A stretch of 64,000 nucleotides of DNA from Deltaproteobacteria bacterium. GTDB lineage: Bacteria > Myxococcota > Kuafuiibacteriia > Kuafuiibacteriales > Kuafuiibacteriaceae. The position numbers and the translations under genes are program-made. The stretch lies in the NCBI GenBank assembly GCA_016703535.1, contig JADJBV010000001.1, forward strand, positions 5,880,001-5,944,000, given 5' to 3'. How positions within the stretch are numbered: the first letter of the stretch is position 1; every line of letters starts with the position of its first letter. The notes beneath the pieces are model-generated. The model did not search any database and had not been told where the DNA came from. It saw only the letters and a list, made by a program, of their open reading frames with translations. Shown here piece after piece: positions 16,501-23,862 of this stretch.

Positions 16501-19500
16501 GCGGATCGACGATCGCGCCGCTGGTGCGCCCCGAAGGTGGCGGCGGATCAGGGGTGGTGGTGGTCCGCGGCGCCGAAGGATCGGCGTCGGCCAAGGCGCG
16601 CAGAGCGCTGACGGCGGGGCTGTCTTCGTTGACGGTGAGCAGTTGGGACTCCCGGATGCTGACCGTGAGCTGTTGTCCCTCCCGTTCGATCGTCACCCGG
16701 CCCCGGCCTTCGTCGATGGCGCGAACCCGCCAGGTCTGAGGCGTAGACTGACCTTCAACGGCGACCTGCACCTCCATCCCGACCCGGAACTGCTGTTGTT
16801 GTGGGGTGCGGGCGAAGGCCACCGAAATGCGGCGGCCGATCCCTTCCATCCCGTGAGAAGCAACTCGGCCCGCGGCGCCACCCACACCACCGCCCACGCC
16901 GCCGACGATCGCGCCGTGCATGATCAGGCCGAAGGCGTTGCCGCTGTTCCAGACGTTGGGGTTGACCGCGGTGGTCAAAGCGCCGGCACCAAAGCCGATG
17001 GTGGTGCCCACCACCGCCTCCCGCACGACGGAACGAACGGTGAGCCGCCCCGCTTGAGCGGCGATCTGGCCTCCGCCGAACTTCGCGGCCAACCCGGCGG
17101 TGGCCAAGTTGATCACCAACGCCCCGTAAGCGCCGGTGAGCTCGTTTTCGTGATAGCGGACCGTCCGCTGAGTGGCGGCGTCCACGGCGTGGGCGTCCCG
17201 GGCCCGTCCCAAGCGTTCGGAGGCCTGAAGCACCTCGTAGCCGCTGGTCCCGGCGGCGAAGACCACGCCGGCCGCCATCGCCACCTGTGGTCCCGCGATG
17301 CCGCCCGTGGCCACGGTGATCAAGATGCCCGCGGCGATCAGGCCGCCCATCTTGAGATAACCTTTGGTCTCCTGCCAGTCTTGCCACGAGGTGGCGTCGT
17401 TGAAGAACGCCCGCTCGGCGAGGGAGCCCAGTTGGGCGCCGGCCTTCATCCGCGGCGGGAATCCTTCGATGTTGGTGAAGCCGGAGTGGCGGTAGAACTC
17501 GGCCGCGAGATCGGGGAACTCGCCGTAGAGTTCGAAGACCTGCTCCCGTCCGGCCTCGGCGTCGTTCCACCCTTGGAATGGCTGGTTGATCTCGGCGAGG
17601 CGGGTGCTGAACCGATTGTGGGCGCCCCGGCCCGACGAGAAGAGGTGGTCCATGATGTTCACGTCTTCGATCCAGGCGGTGTCGATCATCGCGTGGACGA
17701 CGGGAAACGTTGTTTTCCCAGCGAACAAGTCCGCGGCGCGAGCTTGGGCAGTCTCCCGATCAAGGCCGAGCAACACCAGCGTACTTTCGAGCTGGGCCAA
17801 ACCACGCGGCACCGCACCTCGCCCTTCGATCTCGACGGTGGGCGGATCGAACTGCTGCGTCTTCAGGGTCTGGACCACCGCGTTCATCCGGGTCTCGAAC
17901 AGCTGGCGGTCCGGCGCGTTGCCGAGGCCATACTGGTTGAGCGCGGAGATCGCGGTGCGGTAGCGGTCGCCGACGCGCGTTTGGGCGCGTTCGTACATCA
18001 GCTGATAGATCTCGGCTTCCAGGTTGACCGAATAGTCGGAGTCGACGGGCAAGCCCCCGGCGTTGGCAGGCCGGAACGAGTCCTGGGTCAGCGGATCGGG
18101 GTGGAAGGCGTCGAAGCGATCGAGAGAACTCACCCAGCTGTTGCGGCTGTCCCAGTGGGCCACGTACACCGGCCCAAACGGCAACTCGGTGCCGTTGTCG
18201 ACGTTGCGGCCGTGTTGCATCGTGTGCTGGCGGAAGATCTCGGCGTCGGTGTTGGGAACCCCACGCACCCGGTACACCGTGCGGTTGTTCACCTGCTGCT
18301 GCACGACGACGAAGGCCTGGGAGTGGTCCCGGTTGGCCATATCGAAGGCCAGCTGGCGCGCGGCGTTTTGGTCCCGGCTCGGTTCGGCGGCGGGCTCGAC
18401 GATCCCGGCCGCCAGATCGGTGAGCAGCGTAAATTGGATCGTCTGATCCCGCACCTCACGCATGCCGTTGATCTCGCGTTCGGGCACAATTCCATGCAGG
18501 CCGGCGGCGGCGAGTTGTGCGTCGAACTGTTCGTTGAGCGTGCCCAGGTTGAAGGACGAGAGATCATCGGGCTGGGTGAAGTCGAAGCGCGCGGCGATCT
18601 GGTGCAGCGTATTCATCGCCTCGAGCTGGCGGGGCGTCGCCCGGGCGCCGCGCATCATCTCGGTGGCCTGATCGATCGCGGCGACGATCTGCTCTTGAGC
18701 GGCGGCCAAACGAACAGTAGCCACCGGATCACCCAACTTGGCGCGATCGACGATCACCTGCAGGGTGGTGCGGTTCTGGACCGCGGGATCGTCCGGGCTC
18801 AAGCCGAGCGCGGCCAACTCGGCGGTGCGATCCCGGGCCAGTTGGGCGACGGCTTCGGTGTCACCTTCGGCGGCGCGGCGAGCCACCTCCGGAGAGGACG
18901 GGAATCCGGACTGGACCAGGCGGATCGTATCGCGGGTCGCCGCCAACACCGCCACGCGGTAGTCGTCGTTGCCTTGGGCAGCCCGCCACTGAGCGCCGTA
19001 GGCCCGCACGTGGGCCCGGTTGTCGATCGTCGCCCGTTCCAGCTCCACGCCCCGGGATTGTAGGCGGGCGATGGCCACCGGATCACTTTCGGTCGACATG
19101 GCGGCCGCGTCGACTTCGGTCCGCGCCATGGTCCGCAGCTCGCCGATCAGCGCACCCGCGGTCTCGAGGCCGCGCCGACGGGAACCGGCGTTGTAGGTCG
19201 CGCGGATCCAGCCGGTGTCGTCGGCCATCCCCCAGGCGGAGGTCTCCAGCTTCAACGCCACGTCGACGCCCAAGTTGAGCAACTCGACCCGCTGTTGATG
19301 CAGGTTGCGGAGTTCACCGTCGACCCGGCCCCGTAGTTCGCTGTTCGGGGGGAGCGTGCCGCGCAGGACCTCCAGGCGTCGGATCTGAGCCTCGTTTTGC
19401 GAGAGTAGGCCGCGCACCTCACCCGCGGTGTCGATCAACTTCCGCTCGTTGGTGTAGATCCTGGCGGCCCCATCCAGCGACCGGCGCATGCCACCGCGGC

Positions 19501-20836
19501 CGTAGACCGCGTTGTACACCTCGTCGGAGTGGGTCCGGGCAGCGGCCGCGCGTCCGGCGAGGTCGGGGCGGCCCACTTCCAGGCGCTCCAGGGTTTGTAG
19601 CGCTTGGAGCTCGACGCCCGCCATATCGGGCAAGCGCTGGAAGATTGCCGTCGCTCGGTCGCGCAGCTCGGCGTTGGATCCGATCGCGAGTTCGTTGAGC
19701 ACGTTGATCGCCGCCGCAGCGGTGGGGACGTCCCCGTGGATCGCGACCGAAGCCAGGGCGGTGACCCGGTCTGGCTCCTGCGCCAACTCACGCATCAAGG
19801 TGGCCCGGCCAGTGTCGCCTTGCCGCAACAACACCGCCATCCGGGTGGTCTCGGCGTTGGGAGCGGTTTGATCGGCGGGCGCGTTTTCGACGACCAACCC
19901 CAGAGTGCTGCGTTCGGCGGCCCGCTGCGCGAGTTGCCCGGCGGTCGTGGGGCGTTGGGCTCGATCCACCAGACGAGTGCCGACCGCTTCGCTGCCGACG
20001 AAGCCGCTGCCCCGAGAGCCATCGGACTCCCGAATGACGCCGCGACCGCCGGTGCCAACTAGGATCGTCGCCGCTTCGAGTTCAGTGACCGAAGGCGGTT
20101 GCCCGAACACCCCGTAGGCGATCGCGTCCCGGGCGCGGATGTCGATGGTGCCGTTGTTGTCGTGATCCTTGGCCAGCGCGGTCAACAAATCGTTGTACGT
20201 AGGCTGGCGGGTCCGCAACGCGGCGGCGTCTTCGGGGAACGCAGCCCGAAAACGTTCGCTGAGGTCGGCCGGCAGCGCGGTCCCCAAGTTGGGGACGTCC
20301 TGCAGAAACCCGGCGGCGCGCGCGTTTTCGAAGGCCCGCAAGGCCATCGCTTCGCGCTCGACCCGCACTTGCGGGGCGGTCAGGGGGCGAGGGTTGGGAC
20401 GATTGGGCGACTGTTCGACAGCATAACGGGGTGGGCGCGAGCCGAGGCCCACGCCGGTGGCGCGGACCCGGCCGCTGCCGCTGCCGCTGGGTTCGTCGAT
20501 CGCCGAGGCCGTGCGGCTGAAGTCAGACTGGAGCGCGGCGTAGAGCACGCTGGCGCGATCGAGTGGAGCGTCGGGGTTGGTGGTGCCGTTGACGGGCGTC
20601 CCGCGGCCAACCTGCGAATCCAGCTCGGAGAGGGCCTGATAGAGCTGCTCGAACTCTTCGGGGCCTTGGATGACGTCGTCGCCGCCGGAGATCTCCCGCA
20701 GCTTGTCGTTGGTGAGGCCGGCCTGGGATAACGCCGACTCCACCTCGGGCGAGATCCGGGTCAGATCGATGCTGCCGCCCGACTCGGTGAGCCGTCTCGT
20801 GAAGGTCTCCCGGTTGATGCGCTCGATGCCGGACAT
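13511..20836 (-). CDS. Giant multidomain protein with Fic domain and two GGDEF-like modules
   Basis: 2441 residues, no signal peptide. Long helical N-terminal half with an EF-hand-like loop (DHDNNGTID, from D224); two Gly/Ala-rich hydrophobic stretches (about 1163-1210 and 1265-1325); a Pro/Thr-rich linker (about 1420-1480); a helical region; then a Fic domain (about 1755-1950) with the complete motif HPFFDGNGRMSR (H1903 to R1914), the signature of AMP-transferring Fic enzymes. C-terminally there are two related GGDEF-like modules: the first degenerate (DGPD, 2108-2111), the second with intact RHGGDE (GGDEV at 2348-2352) and DPLTGF upstream. Both carry a HPKHP-x-DP insert I do not know from cyclases. 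I infer a toxin or effector modifying proteins and making or sensing a nucleotide. Two small genes overlap its 3' end. Confidence 0.85.
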   Translation of the reverse strand: MSGIERINRETFTRRLTESGGSIDLTRISPEVESALSQAGLTNDKLREISGGDDVIQGPEEFEQLYQALSELDSQVGRGTPVNGTTNPDAPLDRASVLYAALQSDFSRTASAIDEPSGSGSGRVRATGVGLGSRPPRYAVEQSPNRPNPRPLTAPQVRVEREAMALRAFENARAAGFLQDVPNLGTALPADLSERFRAAFPEDAAALRTRQPTYNDLLTALAKDHDNNGTIDIRARDAIAYGVFGQPPSVTELEAATILVGTGGRGVIRESDGSRGSGFVGSEAVGTRLVDRAQRPTTAGQLAQRAAERSTLGLVVENAPADQTAPNAETTRMAVLLRQGDTGRATLMRELAQEPDRVTALASVAIHGDVPTAAAAINVLNELAIGSNAELRDRATAIFQRLPDMAGVELQALQTLERLEVGRPDLAGRAAAARTHSDEVYNAVYGRGGMRRSLDGAARIYTNERKLIDTAGEVRGLLSQNEAQIRRLEVLRGTLPPNSELRGRVDGELRNLHQQRVELLNLGVDVALKLETSAWGMADDTGWIRATYNAGSRRRGLETAGALIGELRTMARTEVDAAAMSTESDPVAIARLQSRGVELERATIDNRAHVRAYGAQWRAAQGNDDYRVAVLAATRDTIRLVQSGFPSSPEVARRAAEGDTEAVAQLARDRTAELAALGLSPDDPAVQNRTTLQVIVDRAKLGDPVATVRLAAAQEQIVAAIDQATEMMRGARATPRQLEAMNTLHQIAARFDFTQPDDLSSFNLGTLNEQFDAQLAAAGLHGIVPEREINGMREVRDQTIQFTLLTDLAAGIVEPAAEPSRDQNAARQLAFDMANRDHSQAFVVVQQQVNNRTVYRVRGVPNTDAEIFRQHTMQHGRNVDNGTELPFGPVYVAHWDSRNSWVSSLDRFDAFHPDPLTQDSFRPANAGGLPVDSDYSVNLEAEIYQLMYERAQTRVGDRYRTAISALNQYGLGNAPDRQLFETRMNAVVQTLKTQQFDPPTVEIEGRGAVPRGLAQLESTLVLLGLDRETAQARAADLFAGKTTFPVVHAMIDTAWIEDVNIMDHLFSSGRGAHNRFSTRLAEINQPFQGWNDAEAGREQVFELYGEFPDLAAEFYRHSGFTNIEGFPPRMKAGAQLGSLAERAFFNDATSWQDWQETKGYLKMGGLIAAGILITVATGGIAGPQVAMAAGVVFAAGTSGYEVLQASERLGRARDAHAVDAATQRTVRYHENELTGAYGALVINLATAGLAAKFGGGQIAAQAGRLTVRSVVREAVVGTTIGFGAGALTTAVNPNVWNSGNAFGLIMHGAIVGGVGGGVGGAAGRVASHGMEGIGRRISVAFARTPQQQQFRVGMEVQVAVEGQSTPQTWRVRAIDEGRGRVTIEREGQQLTVSIRESQLLTVNEDSPAVSALRALADADPSAPRTTTTPDPPPPSGRTSGAIVDPPAAPASTSGTRPTTTRPRTGPTDPAAPEGPTAEFQARVDSDHPLLADNVRRITGPNAEAIRARALGAAERSPDIRAVIERGGPQTARVAGELGDAAFLRAFANPSGELPFGINTLIDRVPPARVNELLTMARTRPADVQALAEGMATGRNTGIIDTAIRTRPLAEAVRLARINLESPAGLGYLLSRPNGQARVLDLVRTNPENLVAQTADLQGRVFMEEGGTFLLRGSPRPTRPFPERQALNELAQRAGVDPAVLDNPTAHPREMAQLMAQARREMNPAQRQTLDRELLGRRFVDETHYEEAAAAGVDRPEHRYGQRDFEAWQRAEAIVMRAAQEGRPLTIDMLRAAHREAAVNLVATDKLGVLRSQPRDTVHQGGEGIGIQEVTPAQLRVLRENPDLNVLDLGATDGKHRVMVEYSAPQRVEARVNEILRRAESRLAAGEDPVAVAADAQREFVSVHPFFDGNGRMSRLVMDYVLARGNVAPSVVANPNLDTAVSGPAWQTEVRNGTMRPYDATMRAWNEARANTSGTGGTGGTAGTSNNPPYRAQPAHAEADFLDWFARNARPGTPIEEARALYQNIGGSAAADSVGFYNGEGVNPSINRAAAHVRDTGDAAVVVRASLRNLGGLNNRFNHEGANTHYREFAAIFREELARGGHNVAAFRDGPDLTFVVTGRDVPQAAIDSAITRAQQRMATRVRELGIDRLDHPKHPGDPNWQGVGFSTATRRVGPSDDARGVNEALNAGVQRYDRSLGQLPAPYPIATPRAATPPPTTTVPRAPQRQPGQPAFDPLAQRETEFVRLAQQAGISEPVARARFRDTVRADVDPLTGFLREAEHAPTMQRAIDHARATGENAIYVEIDFRNLGGLTRAIGRRAADGEVRIAARMMREELAGVGADVSLIRHGGDEVSAVVVGPGVTRAQVDAALARAQARFDAYIGDRGLSGIPHPKHPNDPSRNGAGFLFSSAQAGPNESASAVFARAGAAVELIKNGGTRDGQ

Positions 20837-20933
20837 CCAGGGATCAACTACCTAGCAAGGTTCGGGCGCGTTCTGCATCGCTGGGGATCTGGTGCGAGGG
20901 GACAGCCAAAACCACCAGGAAGGTTGGATAGTT

Positions 20934-20967
20934 GCAGGTCCTGCGCTCCGGCAGGCGCAGGTCCTGC
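20934..20967. promoter_or_regulatory. Two tandem 11-bp palindromes upstream of the giant gene
   Basis: GCAGGTCCTGC, a perfect inverted repeat around one central base, occurs at 20934-20944 and again at 20957-20967, 23 bp apart (about two helical turns). It lies in the 248-bp region between the divergent giant gene (start 20836) and the ASH lipoprotein gene (start 21085), a natural position for an operator controlling either or both. Confidence 0.5.
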
Positions 20968-21084
20968 CGGTCGAGGGTCGACCGAGGGTCCAATAAGGTC
21001 AGGCTGGCGTCGACAGTAAATACCCCTAGTGACAGCAGGTCGACGGATGGGACCGGGGGCGGGGTTCGGCGTCTACTCGCCCCG

Positions 21085-22536
21085 ATGCGCGTGTTCTTGC
21101 GACGGCTGGGTTGGGCCGCGACCTTCGCCACCATGAGCCTGGCCGGCTGCCAGTGCGACGACGAGCTGGCTCAGCTCAACGGCGCCCTGCTGTTGGAACC
21201 ACCCGTCCTCGACTTTGGTCGAGTGCCGGTCGGCGGCGAAAAGAAGCTGATGCTCACCATGCGAAACAAGGGTGAGTTTCGGCTGACGATCACCGGCTAT
21301 GAGACCGCGTTGCCGTTCGTGGGCCCAACCGGGACCGCAACCATCGGCACCGGCAAGACCAAAGAGATCGAGGTCGCCTTCCGTTCCCCGTCGATCGGGC
21401 CCCACACCGGTGTCCTGACCATTACCAGCGACGATCCGAAGGTGCCCAGCGTCGACGTGCCGCTGAGCGGTGAAGGGATCCAAGCGGCGGTGCTCGTCGA
21501 CCCGCTGGAGATCGACTGGGGTGAGGTGCTCTGGACCACTCAAACCACCCGCGAGAGCCGCACCGTCACCATCACCAACCCGGGCACCGACAGCTTCGAG
21601 TTGACCGAACTGACCTTGACCGATCCTCAAGGGGGCGCCTTCGAGCTCGACGTCGGTGACGCGATCAAGACCTACGGGCCCGGCCAGAGCGAAACCTTCA
21701 CCGTCAGTTACCTGCCCAAGGCCATGGGCCCAGTGGCCAGTAGCGTCTCGATCAAGACCACCGCGCCCTTGGGCGGAGAGGTCGTCGTCAGCCTGAGGGC
21801 TCGAGCGGTCGGCCCGATCTTGGAGGTCTGCGCCGGACCGGACAACGGCACCGAAGCCTGCGCCTCGACCGGCGCCCCTCGCCTCGACTTCGGCCTGGTG
21901 GCGCTGGCCCAACGCACCACCGGCCACGTGCGGGTGATGAACATCGGTGATCGAGAGTTGGTGGCCAACGCCTCGTTGCCCACCCCCGATCCGGAGCTCA
22001 GCTTCGCGCCTGACCCGACCACCTTGGGCATGTTCAGCGTCGCTCCGGGCGGCGAACAACGCTTCGACGTGGCTTACCTGCCGGCCGACTACGGCTTCGA
22101 CAGCATCAACCTGATCATCGGCTCGAACTCGGCGGTGCGCCCAAGTTCGGTGGTGCGGATCGACGGGCGTGCGCCCCGGGCCGTCGCCAGCTCCATCCCC
22201 GGCACTGCCACCTTCACCTTGAGCGGCGGCGCCAACCACTCCCAGCTGACCATCAAGTTGACCAACTGCGGTGAGCTGGCTTTGGTCCTCAGCCAAAACG
22301 TCGCCCTCACCAACCCGACCGGCCCGGGTGCGGCCTTCACCTTGGCCAACGCCCCGACCGCTGGGACCACCATCCAACCCGGGCCTTGTCAGAACCCCGA
22401 CGCGGTGGGCGTCGACTTCACCCTCAACTTCGATCCGCCGGCCAACGGCATCTACGGCGGAGTGATCGAGGTCCACTCCAACGACGAGATGACGCCCATC
22501 TACCGCATCAACGTCAGCGGCGACAAACGACCGTAA
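21085..22536 (+). CDS. Lipoprotein with repeated ASH/choice-of-anchor-D Ig-like domains
   Basis: 483 residues from the ATG at 21085, which directly precedes the signal sequence; the frame stays open upstream to 20932 but that part is not signal-like. Lipobox SLAGC. The mature protein is made of about four immunoglobulin-like units of roughly 100 residues with the ASH/choice-of-anchor-D pattern (LDFGRVPVGGEKKLMLTMRN; IDWGEVLWTTQTTRE; LDFGLVALAQRTTGHV). Such proteins are cell-surface or extracellular adhesion scaffolds in Myxococcota. Divergent from the giant Fic/GGDEF gene. Confidence 0.88.
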   Translation: MRVFLRRLGWAATFATMSLAGCQCDDELAQLNGALLLEPPVLDFGRVPVGGEKKLMLTMRNKGEFRLTITGYETALPFVGPTGTATIGTGKTKEIEVAFRSPSIGPHTGVLTITSDDPKVPSVDVPLSGEGIQAAVLVDPLEIDWGEVLWTTQTTRESRTVTITNPGTDSFELTELTLTDPQGGAFELDVGDAIKTYGPGQSETFTVSYLPKAMGPVASSVSIKTTAPLGGEVVVSLRARAVGPILEVCAGPDNGTEACASTGAPRLDFGLVALAQRTTGHVRVMNIGDRELVANASLPTPDPELSFAPDPTTLGMFSVAPGGEQRFDVAYLPADYGFDSINLIIGSNSAVRPSSVVRIDGRAPRAVASSIPGTATFTLSGGANHSQLTIKLTNCGELALVLSQNVALTNPTGPGAAFTLANAPTAGTTIQPGPCQNPDAVGVDFTLNFDPPANGIYGGVIEVHSNDEMTPIYRINVSGDKRP

Positions 22537-22566
22537 CCCCCCGCCTTCGACCCGCACCTCCACAAC

Positions 22567-22631
22567 TCGTGATCGTGATCGTGATCGTGATCGTGATCGT
22601 GATCGTGATCGTGATCGTGATCGTGATCGTG
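22567..22631. repeat. Hexanucleotide microsatellite (TCGTGA)n, about 10.8 copies
   Basis: 65 bp of uninterrupted TCGTGA between the ASH lipoprotein gene (stop at 22536) and the extensin-like gene (start 22750). It contains a GATC tetranucleotide every 6 bp. Being 30 bp past one stop and about 120 bp before the next start, it is placed to alter spacing in a leader or promoter by slippage. Confidence 0.95.
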
Positions 22632-22749
22632 GCCTGATTGAGAGGGGTGGGAGGGAGTTGGAGGTACCGAAGCCTCAAGCGTGACCTCCAGTTCACTCCG
22701 CAAACCTGGGGATGGTGAGCCACTGCCGGCCAGGCAAGGTGAAGTGGTG

Positions 22750-23862
22750 ATGCCGGTGCATATCCGATCCGGGAGCGGGTTGTTGTTGCTCCTCTTGGCC
22801 TGTGAATCCGCCGAGCCCGTCCCTCCGGATCATCCCGAGCCGCTCCAAGAACAAGAGCCCGTGGTGGGCGAACGAGGGGTGGCGGTCCCCGATCCGGGCG
22901 ACGTTTGGGATCCACTTCCCGCCCAACCGGGCCGCGGTTTTATCGGCAGCCCGTGCCGGGAGGCGGTCGACTGCCGCTACGAGGGTGCGGTGTGTGTCGG
23001 TTCAGCCCCCGAGGGCCACTGCAGTTTGGCTTGCGAACGCTTTTGCCCCGATCAAGAAGGCTTCTCGATCACCTTTTGCATCGACGGCGCCGAGTTGGGT
23101 GGCTTGGATCCCGGCGCCTGTGTCAGCCGCTGCGACTTCGCCCGTTTCCCGGAGCGCGGATGCCGCAGCGGCTACGGTTGTGTCCCTCGGGTGCGGGTCA
23201 ACGAGGGCGAAATCACCCAGCTGGTCTGTTTGCCTGGCGTCGAGACCCCCACCGGCACCTGCTTGGAGCGCTTGGCCCAACTCGGCGTCGACTTCGAAGC
23301 CGTCAGCCGCGCCGACGCCCACCCCAGCGGCCACCCCGAGTTGACCTGCCGCATCGAAGATCCGGTGGTGCTCCACCCCCCGATCCACGGCGTCGATCTG
23401 GCCTATTACAATGGCTCACCCACGCCCAACATCACCGCCGCCTGCGAGATGGCCTTGGCCCTGGTCGACACCGTCGATGATCTCGCGGCCCGGGGTGTGC
23501 GCCAGGTGCTGCACTACGGGACCTACAACTGCCGAGTCATCTCCGGGACCAGCCGACTCTCGCGCCACGCCTTTGGCGACGCCATCGATCTCTACGGCTT
23601 CGTGTTCACCGACGGCCGGCGTTATACGGTGGAAGGCGACTTCGAGGATGGTGACGAGTCACCCGAAACTCCGGGCGGCCAGTTCCTCTATCAAGCGGTG
23701 CACCGCTGGCACGACGCCGAGCTCTGGTCGATCATCCTCACGCCCAACTACAACGCCGCTCACGACGATCACTTCCACGTCGACCTCACGCCCGGCTCGG
23801 ACTTCCTCCAGCTCTGGGGCCTGGGGCCAGGTTATCTGGGCCCGGCGCCCTTCAACGACTGA
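22750..23862 (+). CDS. Extensin-like/M15-type lipoprotein, putative cell-wall peptidase
   Basis: 370 residues from the ATG at 22750; two GTGs directly precede it and AAGGTGAAG serves as ribosome site. Signal with a run of Leu ending in LLAC. Residues about 55-190 are a Cys-rich region (CREAVDC, CSLACERFC, CVSRC). The C-terminal 170 residues match the extensin-like C-terminal family, which carries the M15 zinc-peptidase pattern: SRHAFGDAIDL and HDDHFHVDL supply His and Asp ligands. A peptidoglycan-cleaving role outside the inner membrane is likely. The 3' end overlaps the convergent propeller gene by 11 bp. Confidence 0.85.
   Translation: MPVHIRSGSGLLLLLLACESAEPVPPDHPEPLQEQEPVVGERGVAVPDPGDVWDPLPAQPGRGFIGSPCREAVDCRYEGAVCVGSAPEGHCSLACERFCPDQEGFSITFCIDGAELGGLDPGACVSRCDFARFPERGCRSGYGCVPRVRVNEGEITQLVCLPGVETPTGTCLERLAQLGVDFEAVSRADAHPSGHPELTCRIEDPVVLHPPIHGVDLAYYNGSPTPNITAACEMALALVDTVDDLAARGVRQVLHYGTYNCRVISGTSRLSRHAFGDAIDLYGFVFTDGRRYTVEGDFEDGDESPETPGGQFLYQAVHRWHDAELWSIILTPNYNAAHDDHFHVDLTPGSDFLQLWGLGPGYLGPAPFND

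Noticed and set aside
14684..19063. A 1459-codon plus-strand open frame opposite the giant Fic/GGDEF-like gene
   Set aside because: Long antisense frames are expected opposite GC3-biased genes. The minus-strand product has recognisable Fic and GGDEF motifs, while the antisense product is low-complexity Gly/Arg/Val/His without domains.
22500..22703. Minus-strand frame encoding a long His-Asp repeat, and the plus-strand Ile-Val frame across the same repeat
   Set aside because: Both are automatic translations of the TCGTGA microsatellite; there is no ribosome site, signal or flanking coding bias, and the frame overlaps the end of a real gene.
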